This document shows, one piece after another, positions 11,020-23,058 of a stretch of DNA of 64,000 nucleotides; position 1 is the first letter of the stretch, and every line of letters begins with the position of its first letter. The position numbers and the translations under genes were made by a program. The DNA comes from Zygnema cylindricum (lineage: Eukaryota > Streptophyta > Zygnematophyceae > Zygnematales > Zygnemataceae). Location: positions 186,001 through 250,000 of the forward strand of contig JBBHKE010001395.1 of the NCBI GenBank assembly GCA_037447655.1, written 5' to 3'. The notes below the pieces were generated by a model. It was not told where the DNA came from. It was given only the letters and a program-made list of their open reading frames with translations, and ran no database searches.

Positions 11020-12000
11020 GTGCTTAAAAAACCTGGACGGATATCAGAAATCGAAAGACATTGATTCCACATCAGCGTCATAAACGACAGGACCGAAGCA
11101 ACCAAAATAAAAAAAAAGAGCAAAAAATAAGTAATTTAAGACGTCAACCTAAGCATGAACAGCTTACGAAGAATGTCTACAAAAAAAAACGCAGCGATAT
11201 TGAGTTGTTAGAAATAGTAAACTTCCGCAAACATGTCGCGCTTCCACTGTCTGTCTTTCCCTCTACCTGTCTGCCAGTCCCTCCTTTTTATCTCTTCCAT
11301 CCTGACTCAGCCCAATTCTCTATTTCCACATCTTTACAAATGTGAGAGTGAGTGGTTGGCAAAAAACAAGGGGAGACAAGTTGTATAACAATTCAATGAA
11401 CTTCCAGGTAGTGACTTGCAAAACACACAGATGACCCAATGATACAATTGTGGATCAAGAACAAAACAATCTTCGCAATCATCTCAAAATACGAAAAATT
11501 ACAGAAACACAAAAGTAAAAATCTTCAAGCCGTTAAACCCTGAGAAACCCCTGAATAAATGAAAAACTCCAAGAGTGTAGGTTTCCCCCATCTACCAGTA
11601 ATGGTCGAACAACGAAGAAATGGAATGTAAGCAGAGGAAAAAACATAGTAACTTACCTTGTAAGTTACAATTTCTGAATGCTTCCTCCAAATGCCCTACC
11701 ACAGGCAGGACTCTCCGTAACAACACGATATCAGGGTTTTGTTTCGTGGTAAGTTTACGAAGTTACGAACAGGACGGGCTGCGTCTCATGCGGTTAGGAA
11801 GCGTAATCGAACGGCTGAAGACCATGCGGGAAAAAAGAGCTGATAAGTGTACCTAGTAAATTAGAAGGTACTGCAATAGCAGCGCTGAAAGGAAATATAC
11901 TAGATCCTTGTAACTGGCCCTGGTCGGACGGCGGCCAGAATTCCGTTATTTTAGAAGTTCACAGCACGAATATGTCCACAAAAGTACAAAACAGAAAGAG
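11020..12000. other. Upstream region of the zinc-knuckle gene
   Basis: Likely 5' UTR and promoter of the minus-strand zinc-knuckle gene. A possible 5' UTR splice acceptor (sense CCGTCCAG) lies about 20 bases before the ATG. No reading frame with recognisable domains. Confidence 0.3.
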
Positions 12001-12003
12001 TTA

Positions 12004-13487
12004 CGGTACGTCCCCATGTAATCGGTACAGTACACCGCCAATCGTTATTAGCGTGTAAGTTTTTTTAGCGTATAAAAATAATTACCGTGGTGTACGCTAT
12101 TTAAGAATTTGAAAATTTTGGAAAAAATCATACATTCTAATTGTTTGGTTATGGTAATTTGGATCTTTGAAAAAAAAAATGTCGGTCGTAAACATGCTTA
12201 CACTAATATAGGTATCCAGACAAAATCTGACAAATCGTACATAAATCGTACATTCACACGGTCGAAACGCGGCTGTCGGACGAATATGTGCGAGCGGGAT
12301 TTTTTACAACCTGGCTATTTTTCCTTTTTTGCACGCACATTCTCATGCGTCCGCGGTTACTAAAACTAATTTATTGTACTTTCTAACTTAAAAAGGTACA
12401 TTTATGTACAGTATGACAATTGACCGTACACCATTCTATTTAAGAGACAACGTACTAAAAATAACCCTAAATAGAATAAAGAAAAAAATAGAATGAACTA
12501 CACTAATGGAGAATTAAAAAAAAAAAAAGCGGGACGGATTTAGCGTACACAACGCTAATAACGATTGATAAAGTATTTTGGACTGTAGTGAAGATTCTCC
12601 GTACTATTTTGAAGACCGTCCCTATGTGCGAAAATGAAGTCGTAACTTTGAAATGTGACGGCTGTAGACGTAGGTACAACTTGCGACGATTGAAGCCGAC
12701 TACGAAACTTCCGACGATTAATGACGCCAACAAAAACAGCGACGGTTGTAGACGTCTAGATTTTTGTGAAATTGTAGATGTTTAGGGATCGGTGACATTG
12801 TGACGTCACGCTCACTTGTGACAACGTCGACGTCACGGATTCAATAACTTTCCGCCATGGTTTCCCGATTTCTTTTTTTCTACTTTTCTCACTCGATTTG
12901 CCATTAAAAAAAAACCTAAAAAAATTTAAAAATAATATTTTTAAAATATCATTCATTTTATACCAATACTGTCGTGTCTCATTCTTAAAAGTGTGAGATT
13001 ATAGCAATGGTGTGAGAGGGAGAGGGGAGAGGCGACGACGGCGCAAAATTTTACGAAGGACCCCATGAATGAAAGTGGAGGTCCGAGGCCCCTACAATTT
13101 TTTTTCCGTACATGCGCGTGACGGGCACGGAGAAAAATAGCGAGGACTCTCCCGCGTCCTAAAATTTTCCCACTCTTGTGGCGCGTGCGTGGTTCCTTTT
13201 TCATTCGCTGTTTGTGAGGTACTTGAACTAAAAACACCCCCTCGAGGTGATTTTGGATGAGGTTTTTTTTTGGACTGGATTCTCTTGCCCGGGGGTCGAA
13301 AAAGGGAAAACGCCAAAATGCGTTCACATGACGACAATCAGGCCGTACATCCAAAGTATGAATTGACATTCACTCTACTCTGGTAAAAATGATTTTCTAG
13401 TACGACAAAAGTTTTTGTTAAAGTTCCCTAAATTTTAGGGCAAAAAGACAGAGAAAAGTAGATACTTTAACACATGGGGACGTACCC
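12004..13487. mobile_element. PIF/Harbinger-like element, copy 2 (reverse), with nested insertion
   Basis: Reverse-orientation relative of the 3219-4165 element: the left end reads GGTACGTCCCCATGTAATC and the right end ACATGGGGACGTACCC followed by TAA (13488-13490); the left flank is TTA. The body from about 12568 to 13487 mirrors copy 1, including the palindrome at 13231-13254 and CCATGGTTTCCCG. The left arm is interrupted after 12028 by the TA-flanked element at 12033-12567, so that insertion is younger. No transposase frame. Confidence 0.8.
12033..12567. mobile_element. TA-flanked small inverted-repeat element nested in PIF copy 2
   Basis: Starts TA|CACCGCCAATCGTTATTAGCG and ends CGCTAATAACGATTG. 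The last bases of the right terminus (GCGGTG-TA in relatives) are missing. Relatives are at 15362-15892, 27880-28071, 28298-28424 and 37912-38438. The TA at the borders suggests a Tc1/mariner-type target (inference). No coding capacity. Confidence 0.65.
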
Positions 13488-13490
13488 TAA

Positions 13491-14029
13491 GAGAAACTAT
13501 ACTTTGCGCTTACATGTCCTCGTTGGTTAAACTCGCCAATTTTTGACTCTGGTTTCGTGAAGAAGAAAAGAAAAATTTTATTATGAAAACGCGATGGATA
13601 AGGGTGAAGTTCCATTAGGACATTCTGTAATTATACAGCCAACATTACAGAATGCTACAATTTGAACGAAGTTCCATTGCGCAGAGTTTGTAATCCACGT
13701 GTTAGCAAAATAGTGGTGCAATCCATGTGTTAGCAAAAGAGTGGTGCCGCGGAACTGTAGATTTGATATTGAAAATCGTACATGATTTTCACACCGACCA
13801 AAAATCTTCATTTGCGTACCATGTACTTGCGTACCGGGTCAACTTTCAACACAACTCTGTACTCTTTGCAAACGCTTGTCAGATACCACCTCATTTTTTT
13901 ACGGTTCTTGTTTTCAAGCGTGACGAATGAGCGTTTCGAGAAATAGTGTGACAAATGGGCGATAACAAAAATAGCGTGACGAAATTGCGTTACGAGATTT
14001 CGTTTGTATTTCCTGTCGGATTTTTGAAT
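13491..14029. other. Unassigned spacer
   Basis: No gene is visible. It contains a short near-inverted repeat around ACATTCTGTAATTATACAG / ACATTACAGAATG (about 13620-13655) and a repeated phrase ATCCACGTGTTAGCAAAA / ATCCATGTGTTAGCAAAA at about 13692-13740. Confidence 0.3.
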
Positions 14030-14037
14030 GCGTAGAT

Positions 14038-14985
14038 TAGTGTTGTGTATCGGTAAAAAAATTATCGCGATAACACCGATACCGATAGTTATCGGTTATC
14101 GAACGGTCAGAGGTGCCGATATATTGGTCCGAGACCAACAAATTCCATATCGATGATAACTTTAAAAATATATAGTACGCATACTATAGTACCTTATTAT
14201 ATATTGTATTATACTATTTACATTATATTGCGTGGCATGCCACGTATTCGAATCTGTTCCGTAACTATTTAACTGGAAATATTTACGGAAAACGCAGCAC
14301 ATAAAACGTTGGCCACTTAATTGAACAGAAAATTTACAGCAACATACCGCATTGTACCGACAAACTGATGAACAACGAAAGGAAAAAGGACGGCGGACAC
14401 AAAGTACAATGGACGCAAAACAACATTCTGCGCGCCTCCAGAATCGAACGGACGACTTGGAATGAGAAAACCGACGGCCAGCGTGAGCGCCGGCATCCCG
14501 GAATGGCTCTATTGGCGGCTTACGCCAAAAAAGCCGACAAATTAACACGTGGCAGGTCTCCAATGGATCCCAAGGATGAAAGGGACAAAGCCATGGCGTC
14601 GGATGTGAAAGGTACATCGTTTTATTGTATCCGTACCAAAACCGTGCACACCTCATGGCGGCTACTGTACCTTTTGTACTTGTACAACTGTACAATAACA
14701 GGATCTGCTTGGAAGACACCGTAGTAGATAGGGGTTGTGAGTAGAGCGCGTCCGGGGAATAAGACGTACAGTTCAATGTACTGACCGTACATTTATGTGT
14801 ACGGTCCGTACATATATTGTCGATAGTTATCGATATCACTGTTATCGCCGATAAAACCGGTAAATATCGGGTATTTATCGGCGATAATACCGATATCTAT
14901 ATATCGTACCAATATATCGATAATCGGGTACCTGAAAAAAGTTCCATATCGGTTATCGGCAAATCTTTACCGATACACAACACTA
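14038..14985. mobile_element. hAT-type non-autonomous element
   Basis: Perfect 20-bp terminal inverted repeats begin TAGTGTTGTGTATCGG and enclose 948 bp. Flanking 8-mers GCGTAGAT (14030-14037) and GCGTATAT (14986-14993) match at 7 of 8 positions, the 8-bp duplication expected for hAT transposition. Both ends carry many subterminal copies of ATCGGTTATCG-like motifs, plausible transposase binding sites. No transposase is encoded. An hAT transposase relic exists at about 26395-27205, but no link between the two can be shown. Confidence 0.85.
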
Positions 14986-15075
14986 GCGTATATCATGTGC
15001 GAAATTTTTTGATTTCCGTTGGTTGTCATCATAACACGTATGCTCATTATCCAACGTGTCGCGACTCAAATTTGT

Positions 15076-15148
15076 ATGTAATTGGTGATGTACCTCGCGA
15101 GGTACATTACGAATTACATAAACTTTCGAAGCAAATGCTTCGCGAAAG
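15076..15148. repeat. Two adjacent palindromes
   Basis: A 44-bp near-perfect palindrome (15076-15119) is centred on TGTACCTCGCGAGGTACA. It is followed by a second palindrome CTTTCGAAGCAAATGCTTCGCGAAAG (about 15123-15148). Either could form a hairpin or cruciform. Confidence 0.7.
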
Positions 15149-15361
15149 CATATCCAACGGTCATTGTTAACTCCCATAATTTTGGAGATTATTGGCAAGA
15201 TTCTCTACAATATTGTTTTTTGGATAAAAACAAAATAAGCGGTACGGCGTAGTACGGAGAGGTCCGAATTTCTGTAAACAACCCCGCTTTTCGTCTAATG
15301 GAATTCACCCTAAACCATCAAAGTACAAAACTTGATTGAAAAAGAAAATTGTTCACTACAC

Positions 15362-15892
15362 CGCCAACCGTTATTATCGAAGTATACGCTAATTCCGTCT
15401 CGCTTTTTTTTTTATTCTCCATTAGAGTAGTTCATTCTATTTTTTTCTTTACTCTATTAGGGTTAATTTTTTAGTACCGTACAAAACGGAAGTACGTCAT
15501 CATTTAGTTAGTGTGGTGTATAGACAGTGTCAATCAGTACCTTTTTAAGTGAAAATTATAATTAATGAGTTTTAGTAATCGCAGACGCATGAGAATGTGC
15601 GCTCTAAAAAGGGGATATAATCGGGTTGTCAAATATCACGTTCGCACATATTCGTCCAGCAACCACGTTTCGACTGTGTGAACGTACAATTTGTGTATGA
15701 TTTGTGAGATTTTGTACAAATACCTATATTGGTGTAAGCATGTTTGCGACCGACATTTATTTTTTTAAAGACCCAAATTAGAATTATTAAACGATTAGAA
15801 TGTATGTTTATTTCAAAATTTTCAAATTCAAAATTAGCGTAAACCAAGGTAATTATTCATATATGATAAAAAAACTTCTACGCTAATTGCGA
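15362..15892. mobile_element. TA-flanked small inverted-repeat element, second copy
   Basis: Left end TA|CACCGCCAACCGTTATTATCG, right end GCTAATTGCGATTGGCGCTG|TA. The interior is a diverged relative of 12033-12567, sharing a (T)n tract with ATTCTCCATTAG and a segment with ATGAGAATGTGCG. Non-coding. Confidence 0.65.
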
Positions 15893-15905
15893 TTGGCGCT
15901 GTACC

Positions 15906-16251
15906 ATTAAAGGCTAGAATTGTTAAACCAAAAGTATGTACAAAAATTGTAAATGCTAACCAACACTAAGAGTAAAAGGAAGCAAATAAAGCATAGGAAA
16001 CAACAGATTCACACCTGTAGTGATAATGGAGTGGCCATCTTTTAGGTATGTGAGATTCAGATCGTTGAGCAAAATCTTCGCAACTTATACCGTACAGGTG
16101 ACGTCAGACGGTTTCTGACATGAGCTGCAGATGTAGACGACCAAACCTATCTGGAAACATCGGTTTCCTAGTTCGAGTCTTGCAATCTGCACTTTTATTT
16201 CTAAATTTCGGAATTTCACCGAGCGAGCAGAGGTTAAAACTTGGGTTGTGC
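15906..16251. other. Spacer before the gypsy element
   Basis: No gene or repeat recognised; the last five bases before the LTR (16252-16256, CAAAT) are the gypsy target duplication. Confidence 0.4.
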
Positions 16252-16256
16252 CAAAT

Positions 16257-17223
16257 TGTAACAGTAATAGCGGATCGAACTTGTTTATGAAAGGGTATTT
16301 AGTAGTTATGATTATAGATTACTAAATTTGGTAGACGTTCGCGAAATAATCACGCGATTTGGAGTTATATTTCAAAAGTTATAGCTATGGGTGCACTTAG
16401 GTGGCAGTGCGGGGTCTAAATAACAGGTGGGTATCATTGAAACGGGTTAAGGGTCAAATTAGTACCGAAATTTCGCGTGAACGTTTCATAAAGTTCTAAT
16501 GAAACGTTCAGTATGCATGGTACTTCGTTTCGTACAATTTTTAGTACGAAACGTCACTTTTACTTAAGGGAATTTCGTAGAAGTTTCACGTGCGAAATTT
16601 GTGACGCATGATCGTGCCAAGTCGCGTTTCGTTTGGCGCGCGCTTTTGCACGTAAATGTTACGTAGTGAAAAGTAGCGTTTGATTGGTTAATAAAGTGCT
16701 AAGTAGTTAGTAAGAGATTTCGCACGTTTTTGCATTGGTCAGTCCGAGTCCTTGCTGATCAATGATTGGCCCAGGTAAAAGCCTGTTCAAACGGAGCTTT
16801 GACTCTGGCCTGGCGAGTCCAGGGCGATGATGGATAAATGGAGAAGTGTAAGAGGAGAGTAGACATCTTTTCCTTTGGAAAAGTTTGTGGAAATTCCGGC
16901 TGATCTTGGTCCTGAGCGATTAATACCAAATTGGAGAAAAAGCATTTTGCATTGAAATCTCTTACTAACTAAATAGTGTTTTAGTAGTTAAGAGATAGAA
17001 TTATTAAGAGTGGAGAGTAGTGGAAAATACTTTAATAAGAAGCGTTGAGCCACGAGGGCAAGAGACCAAGCTAATGTTATGTGGACAGAAGTTTCTTCTA
17101 ATTTAAAGTTTATCCTTATGTGAGTGTTGTCAAATGTGGATGTGTGTTCTCCAATGTGTGGAATGTGTGGTTGGAATTGTTTATAGTAATGAGATTTTCT
17201 GAGAGGTAGGAGATCCTGTTACA
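16257..17223 (+). repeat. Gypsy 5' LTR
   Basis: 967 bp, starts TGTAACAG and ends CTGTTACA, so the ends are inverted repeats. Its partner is at 23059-24027. A third, reversed LTR of the same family is split between 50226-50862 and 54463-54798. Confidence 0.95.
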
Positions 17224-17225
17224 TA

Positions 17226-17237
17226 TGGTATCAAAGC
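17226..17237 (+). other. Gypsy primer binding site (initiator tRNA-Met 3' end)
   Basis: TGGTATCAAAGC lies 2 bases after the 5' LTR and matches the complement of the plant initiator tRNA-Met 3' end (TGGTATCAGAGC) with one difference. Confidence 0.8.
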
Positions 17238-18000
17238 TTTGGTTAGAAACCAGGGAGAAGTTTGCTCACCCGAAAATCGATTGCCGTGACCGGTGAGGGT
17301 GCTCTGACCTGTGTCGGTGGAACCACAATGTGAAGTGGTAGGGGATTGGAGGGAAACTAAGTGACCACACTGCCAGCGGCCGCTGGTTAGATGTGGGGCG
17401 TGCTTAGGTCCTAAGGACTAAGGCGGGGTGGGCAGTGTAGCCACCGTTGAAGCTCACTCCAATACCTAGAGGCCAAACAAACTTGCCTTCTCCTAGCAAT
17501 GATTCATGTGTAGAGGGAGGGCTTGAAGCCATGAAGGGTGAGGATGTGAGGATTATAGAACAAAAGATCCTGATGTAGTGGGAAATGGGAATTTGCTAAT
17601 GGAGGAGAAGGAAAGTGGAGTACTTTACTTCTTCAAGAGCAAAGGAGTCCAGAAATGACTCAAAACTTTTCAAACCCTAAATTGTTACCTTGATTGATTT
17701 CAGTTTTGCTGTTGCAAAATTTATGGTTAAATCTTACTTTTGAGAGCTTTCAATTTTTGCTATTGCAAAATTGGTGGGGAAATTCTTACATTTATGTTTC
17801 AATGTTGGGAAATTGAAAATTTGAATTTGTACTAACTTATTGTCAATGTCTTTTTAATTTCTCAGATCTTGATCTTTTCAAAGGATTTGTTAAGGAGAAG
17901 AAGTTTTGGATTGGAGCAATCTAAGGACTTCAATTCTGCAGCAAATTTCTTTGGGAAATTATACTCTATCTTTCCTTTTGCTTGATTTAATTGTGTGATA

Positions 18001-19317
18001 ATGGCAAATTCTGCATGGAAACGTGAAATGGAGAATGCTTTGAATGTGTTGAAGAAACGAACTGTAAAATTGGTAAAAAAATTTAATAATCATTCTGCTG
18101 CTGTGGATGAACAAATTTGCGAATTGAAAAGTGAATTGAAAGTTGTTAAAGAAAATGGGAATGTTTCAAATGAGAAATTGGATGAGCTCATTAATTTAAT
18201 TCAGGCAAAGAATGATGTTAATGACCAAAAGGGTGAAAGTAGTAAAAGAAATGCCAATTTTAGGGAGGATGATCATGATAGACCTAAGAAGATAAGGGAT
18301 CTGAAATTGTCTATTAGTGAGGCACCATCGTTTGATGGTAAGAAGATTGATGAGTTGGATGCTTGGATTTTTCATATGGAGTATTATTTGGAATCTAGGA
18401 ATTGTGATCGCGATGATTATACTTCTTTTGCAGTTAGCTGTCTGAAAGGCGATGCTCAAATTTGGTATTATACTCAGAGAAGGTCTAAATTGATTCCTGA
18501 TAATGCTGATTGGGAAACTTTTAAAACCGCGATCAAATCGCGTTTCTTGTCTGTCACTTTTAAATCCAGAATGGAAGAAAAGTGGTTGAATTGTAAGCAG
18601 ACTGGATCTGTGAAGGATTATATTGTAGAATTTGACTCATCTAGTATTCATGTCATAGGTTTGACTGATGAAATGGCTAAATTGCATTTCTTGAACTATT
18701 TGAATCCTGTACTGAAATCAGAGCTAAAACATCAAAATTTTAATAATTTGAAAGAATTACAAGATAAGTCATTGGAATTAGAGGATCAGTTGGGGTATAA
18801 TCGGGAAACACGATCAGTAAGGGGTAATTTAAATGAAGTATCACAGTGGGATGATGAGGAATTTGTTGAAGAGGGTCTGAATGCTGGTCTGGTGAATAGG
18901 CAAAATATCTTCAGGGGAAATCAAAGGGGTGGACATAGTGTTAATGCAGGAAATAAATTTAACAATAGAGGGGGGTACATTAAAAGTCCTAAACCAAACA
19001 TTAATGCCCAGAAGTCTAACCTTACCATCCCCACATGCACTATTTGTCAGAAAAAGGGTCATAGGGCATTTGAGTGTGCACAACTGAAAAAGATTAACTG
19101 TTATAACTGTGGAGAGGAGGGACATTTTAGTAGAGAGTGCATAAAACCCAAAAAGAAAGTCACTTGTTTCAAATGTGGAGGTCCAGATCATTACGCTAAA
19201 GACTGTACAGATAAAGGTTCTCTAAAAATAGCCGAAGTAAATGAAGGTCTCCAAGAGGATATTGCATTATACTTAGCTGAGCAGGAAGCCCAAGAAGTGG
19301 GAAACGGAAAGGACTAA
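18001..19317 (+). CDS. Gypsy gag polyprotein
   Basis: 438 codons from the ATG after a 760-bp leader. The N-terminal 90 residues look coiled-coil-rich. A retrotransposon gag core follows ([35 protein letters not shown]). Three CCHC-type knuckles lie near the C-terminus: [42 protein letters not shown]. It would form the particle and package RNA. No internal stop. Pol is in another frame just downstream. Confidence 0.9.
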   Translation: MANSAWKREMENALNVLKKRTVKLVKKFNNHSAAVDEQICELKSELKVVKENGNVSNEKLDELINLIQAKNDVNDQKGESSKRNANFREDDHDRPKKIRDLKLSISEAPSFDGKKIDELDAWIFHMEYYLESRNCDRDDYTSFAVSCLKGDAQIWYYTQRRSKLIPDNADWETFKTAIKSRFLSVTFKSRMEEKWLNCKQTGSVKDYIVEFDSSSIHVIGLTDEMAKLHFLNYLNPVLKSELKHQNFNNLKELQDKSLELEDQLGYNRETRSVRGNLNEVSQWDDEEFVEEGLNAGLVNRQNIFRGNQRGGHSVNAGNKFNNRGGYIKSPKPNINAQKSNLTIPTCTICQKKGHRAFECAQLKKINCYNCGEEGHFSRECIKPKKKVTCFKCGGPDHYAKDCTDKGSLKIAEVNEGLQEDIALYLAEQEAQEVGNGKD

Positions 19318-19331
19318 CTGAAAGTCCTCAG

Positions 19332-21770
19332 TTGAGTCAACCGGATCCAGAAGTTAAAGAGTTAACTTTGGAGGGCAAATTAATGAATGGAAAAGTTAGG
19401 ATAGCTGAATTTATTATGATTCTCACTACCCTACATAGTTTAAAGAATCCTTCTGATGAAATTCTCAACAACAGACCTATGTTAGGACAGTTAAGTAATG
19501 ATGACACCAGGCACAGTTTGATTAGATTCGAGTCATTAGTGGAAAGAAAACCGTTGAAAGTAATGGTTGATTCAGGTGCCACACATAATTTTATTTCACA
19601 TAAGTTTGTAGAGGAAAATAAAATTCCTACTGTCATAAGGGAAAAACCTTTACATGTTCAAGTGGCAAATGGTAATAAGTCCACATTAGACTTACAAACT
19701 GACACAAATGAAGTGGATATTCAGGGTCATAAAATGAAAATTGTGTGTGAAATAATGAATTTAGGAAGTGAGGAACTAATTCTGGGAAAACCTTGGTTAA
19801 CAGAACATAATCCTCAAATTAATTGGGAAATTAACACCTTAAAAGTGAAGTCTGAAAACGGTTGGAAGGTTTTGCAAGCATTATCTCCTAAGAAATTGCA
19901 TAGGAATCATATAAATAACATAACCAGATTGGGAGTGGAAGGTTTGATATCTGCTAAACAATTTAAAAAGCACTTAAAAGATAGAACAAATCATGCTTTC
20001 TTGTTATTAGTAACTGAGACAGTTACTGATGAAAGGGGGGGAGAAAACACTAACGTTGATGTCATTCCTAAATCAGACACCACTAAAACTTTTGAAAAAC
20101 TAAAATATGATTTTGTAACTGACATTAATACATCTGATGTTGCTGTTAAAGATTTGATTTTTGAATTTCAAGATGTTTTTCCTAATGATTTACCCTTAGA
20201 AAGGCCACCTTCCCGAGATGTGGAACACGTTATTAACCTTGAACCTGGTTGCAACCCCCTCGTCACAGGAACTTATAAGCACAGTTTCTTTGAGCAAGAG
20301 GAGTTAAAGAAACAGATCAAAGAACTCTTAGAGAAAGGACATATTCAGCCCAGCAAATCACCGTATGGAGCACCAGTTCTCTTTGTCAAAAAGAAGGACG
20401 GAACGTTGAGAATGTGTGTCGATTATCGTAGTCTGAACAAGATTACGGTGAAGGATAAGTATCCGTTACCTTTAATTTCTGATTTGCTAGATCGTTTAAA
20501 AGGTGCTAAAGTATTTTCATTGATTGACCTGCGTAGTGGCTTTAATCAAGTGCCAATCAGAACTGAGGATGTTGATAAAACTGCTTTCAAGACTAGGGTA
20601 GGTCATTTTGAATGGATAGTAATGCCATTCGGCTTAACGAATGCACCGCCTACTTACCAAAGATTAATGAACCAAACTTTTTTTGATTACATAGATGAGT
20701 TTGTTCAGGTGTTTATTGATGATATTCTAATTTACAGTGAATCTAGAGAACAACATGTAATTCATTTAAGAAAAGTGTTATTAATGTTAAAAGAAAGAAA
20801 ATTATACGGAAAATTGTCAAAATCCAGCTTTCTTAAAAGTGAACAATTTTTTTTGGGACATATAGTTAGTGGGGAAGGTGTTAAAACAGATCCATCCAAA
20901 ATCACTACAATCCAAAATTGGAAGCAACCTACTAATGTCACGGAAGTTAGATCATTTTTGGGATTGGCCACTTACTACAGGAAATTTATAAAAAACTTCA
21001 GTATGATCGCTGCACCTTTGACGGATTTACTTCGGGAAAAGGAGACGTTTGTGTGGGGAGCTGATGAAGAGAGAGCATTCGAGGAACTAAAAGGGAAGTT
21101 GACCTCTGCTCCTACACTGGTGTATCCTGACCTTGCTGGAGAATTTGAAGTTCTGATCACTACAGATGCTTCTGACAAAGGTCTATGTGCAGTCATAAGT
21201 AAAAAAGTCGGCAAACACTTTCATCCTATTGCTTTTGAGTCCAGAAAATTCAATGATGCTGAAAAGAACTATACAGCACAGGAAAAAGAATTACTTGCGA
21301 TTGTACATGCATTGGTGAAATGGCGATGTTATTTGCATAATAAAGAATTTACAGATCACTGTGATAATAAAACACTTTCTTATTTACAAAGATTAAGTGA
21401 TGCACAGATTATGACTGGCAGACAGGTTAGGTGGATGCAAAAATTAGCATATTTCAAATTTAATGTCAAACAGATTCCTGGGAAGACAAATGTAGTTGCA
21501 GATCCTTTAAGTAGATGTTTTGAAATAAGTGTTATGGTTCAGGATGAATTGTTTTTAGATACTGTTAGAAATGGTTATGATAAAGATCATTATTTTGCTG
21601 TGATTTGCAAGAATATTTCGGGAGGGAATTCTGACCCATTGAATGAGAGGCATGTCAAAAACTTTAGACTAGAGGATGGTTTACTGTATTTGCAAATTGG
21701 GCATAGATTATGCATTCCTGAAGTCGGAGACTTAAGAAAACAAATTTTACGGGAGCTCATGAGCATTTAG
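19332..21770 (+). CDS. Gypsy pol: protease, reverse transcriptase, RNase H, start of integrase
   Basis: About 812 codons, open from just after the gag stop; no ATG at the frame start, so expression probably depends on readthrough or frameshifting. Protease motif [11 protein letters not shown] is near residue 80, RT catalytic motif FIDDILIYS near residue 460, RNase H TDASDKG near residue 615. The frame stops at 21768-21770 within the integrase zinc-binding region; coding potential resumes one base out of phase. Confidence 0.9.
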   Translation: MSQPDPEVKELTLEGKLMNGKVRIAEFIMILTTLHSLKNPSDEILNNRPMLGQLSNDDTRHSLIRFESLVERKPLKVMVDSGATHNFISHKFVEENKIPTVIREKPLHVQVANGNKSTLDLQTDTNEVDIQGHKMKIVCEIMNLGSEELILGKPWLTEHNPQINWEINTLKVKSENGWKVLQALSPKKLHRNHINNITRLGVEGLISAKQFKKHLKDRTNHAFLLLVTETVTDERGGENTNVDVIPKSDTTKTFEKLKYDFVTDINTSDVAVKDLIFEFQDVFPNDLPLERPPSRDVEHVINLEPGCNPLVTGTYKHSFFEQEELKKQIKELLEKGHIQPSKSPYGAPVLFVKKKDGTLRMCVDYRSLNKITVKDKYPLPLISDLLDRLKGAKVFSLIDLRSGFNQVPIRTEDVDKTAFKTRVGHFEWIVMPFGLTNAPPTYQRLMNQTFFDYIDEFVQVFIDDILIYSESREQHVIHLRKVLLMLKERKLYGKLSKSSFLKSEQFFLGHIVSGEGVKTDPSKITTIQNWKQPTNVTEVRSFLGLATYYRKFIKNFSMIAAPLTDLLREKETFVWGADEERAFEELKGKLTSAPTLVYPDLAGEFEVLITTDASDKGLCAVISKKVGKHFHPIAFESRKFNDAEKNYTAQEKELLAIVHALVKWRCYLHNKEFTDHCDNKTLSYLQRLSDAQIMTGRQVRWMQKLAYFKFNVKQIPGKTNVVADPLSRCFEISVMVQDELFLDTVRNGYDKDHYFAVICKNISGGNSDPLNERHVKNFRLEDGLLYLQIGHRLCIPEVGDLRKQILRELMSI

Positions 21771-23009
21771 GACATCTAGGTCGAGATAAAACTCTTAGTC
21801 GGTTGCAAAGTAGATTGTTTTGGCCTGGGATGGCAAAGGAGGTGTCAAAACACGTGGAAAGTTGTGTCCCTTGCCAAGAGAGTAAACCTAGTACCCAAAA
21901 ACCTAAAGGTCTCTTAAAACCTTTGGATATCCCCGAAAGACCGTGGGAATCTGTCAGTATGGATTTTATTGTCAGGTTGCCTGCTACATCTAAAAAGAAT
22001 GACAGTATCATGGTCCTAGTCGATAGGTTCAGTAAAATGGCAATCTTTATCCCTTGCAAAACCACTCATTCAGTTGTAGATATTGCAAAACTATATTTTG
22101 ACAACGTGGTCAGACATCATGGAATCCCTCTATCTATAGTCAGTGATAGAGATTCTAAATACTTTTTGGAAAGAATTACAACAAAATTTAGGCTCTGAAT
22201 TTAAAATGAGTACCGCTTATCATCCTCAGATAGATGGACAGATAGAAAGGATGAACTGTACACTAGAGGAAATGCTTAGGACTGTTTGCAATGCAGTTCA
22301 TAACACATGGGAAACTAAACTGCCATTAATGGAATTTGCATACAATTCATGTAAACATGCTAGTACAGGATTCTCACCATTTGAAGTTGCATACGGATAC
22401 CAACCAAGAGAAGCATTAGACTTAATAACAAGGGTCACTCAAGAGAATAGAGGTTCAGGAACATAGTTTTGGGAATACATTCCAACAGTTTGGAAAACTG
22501 TCCGGGATGCATTAGTGGAGGCAAAAAGGAGGCAAGAATTAAATGCTAACCGGAAACGGGGTGATTGGGTGTTACGCAAAGGCGACAAGGTTTGGCTTTC
22601 TATAACTCATTACAGGTGCTAGATCGAGGGACAATCGGATCCTACGGGAAAATTTGCTCCTAAGTACATTGGACCATTTACTGTAATCGAGATGATATCG
22701 TCAGTTGCTGCCAAATTGGACTTGTCGCCTTCAACAAAGATTCATCCAGTGATACACATCAGCCAATTGAAACCAGCAAATCTTCACCCAACTGAAGGAG
22801 AATTGGAATTCGATCCCTCAATAATTATAGAACCTGAAGTTCACAGATGGGTAATAGATTGGGTTGGTCAACGGTTCAAGGTCGGAGATACTATATTCTG
22901 GCAAGTGCATTATCTAGGAAGGCCTGAGGATGAGTTGACTTTAGAGGATAAAAATTCTGAATTTTTACAGAGGTATTGGAGAGACAATAATATAGAGGTC
23001 CCGTCTTGA
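21771..23009 (+). pseudogene. Gypsy integrase and chromodomain-like end, broken frame
   Basis: Integrase-like coding continues in fragments 21771-22198, 22143-22466 and 22692-23009. Motifs seen: HLG and CVPC..K (HHCC-type region), SMDFIVRLP, VDRFSKMA, YHPQIDGQIERMN, KLPLMEFAYN. The end has a chromodomain-like stretch (VIDWVGQRFKVGDTIFWQVHYLG). Breaks: a one-base shift near 21750-21770, a shift near 22140-22200, and stops near 22464 and 22619. Confidence 0.85.
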
Positions 23010-23045
23010 GAATTACAAATGTTTTAACTGAGGGTAGTTAAAAAA

Positions 23046-23058
23046 TAAGGAGGGGATG
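23046..23058 (+). other. Gypsy polypurine tract
   Basis: AAGGAGGGGATGA sits directly against the 3' LTR and would prime plus-strand synthesis. Confidence 0.8.
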
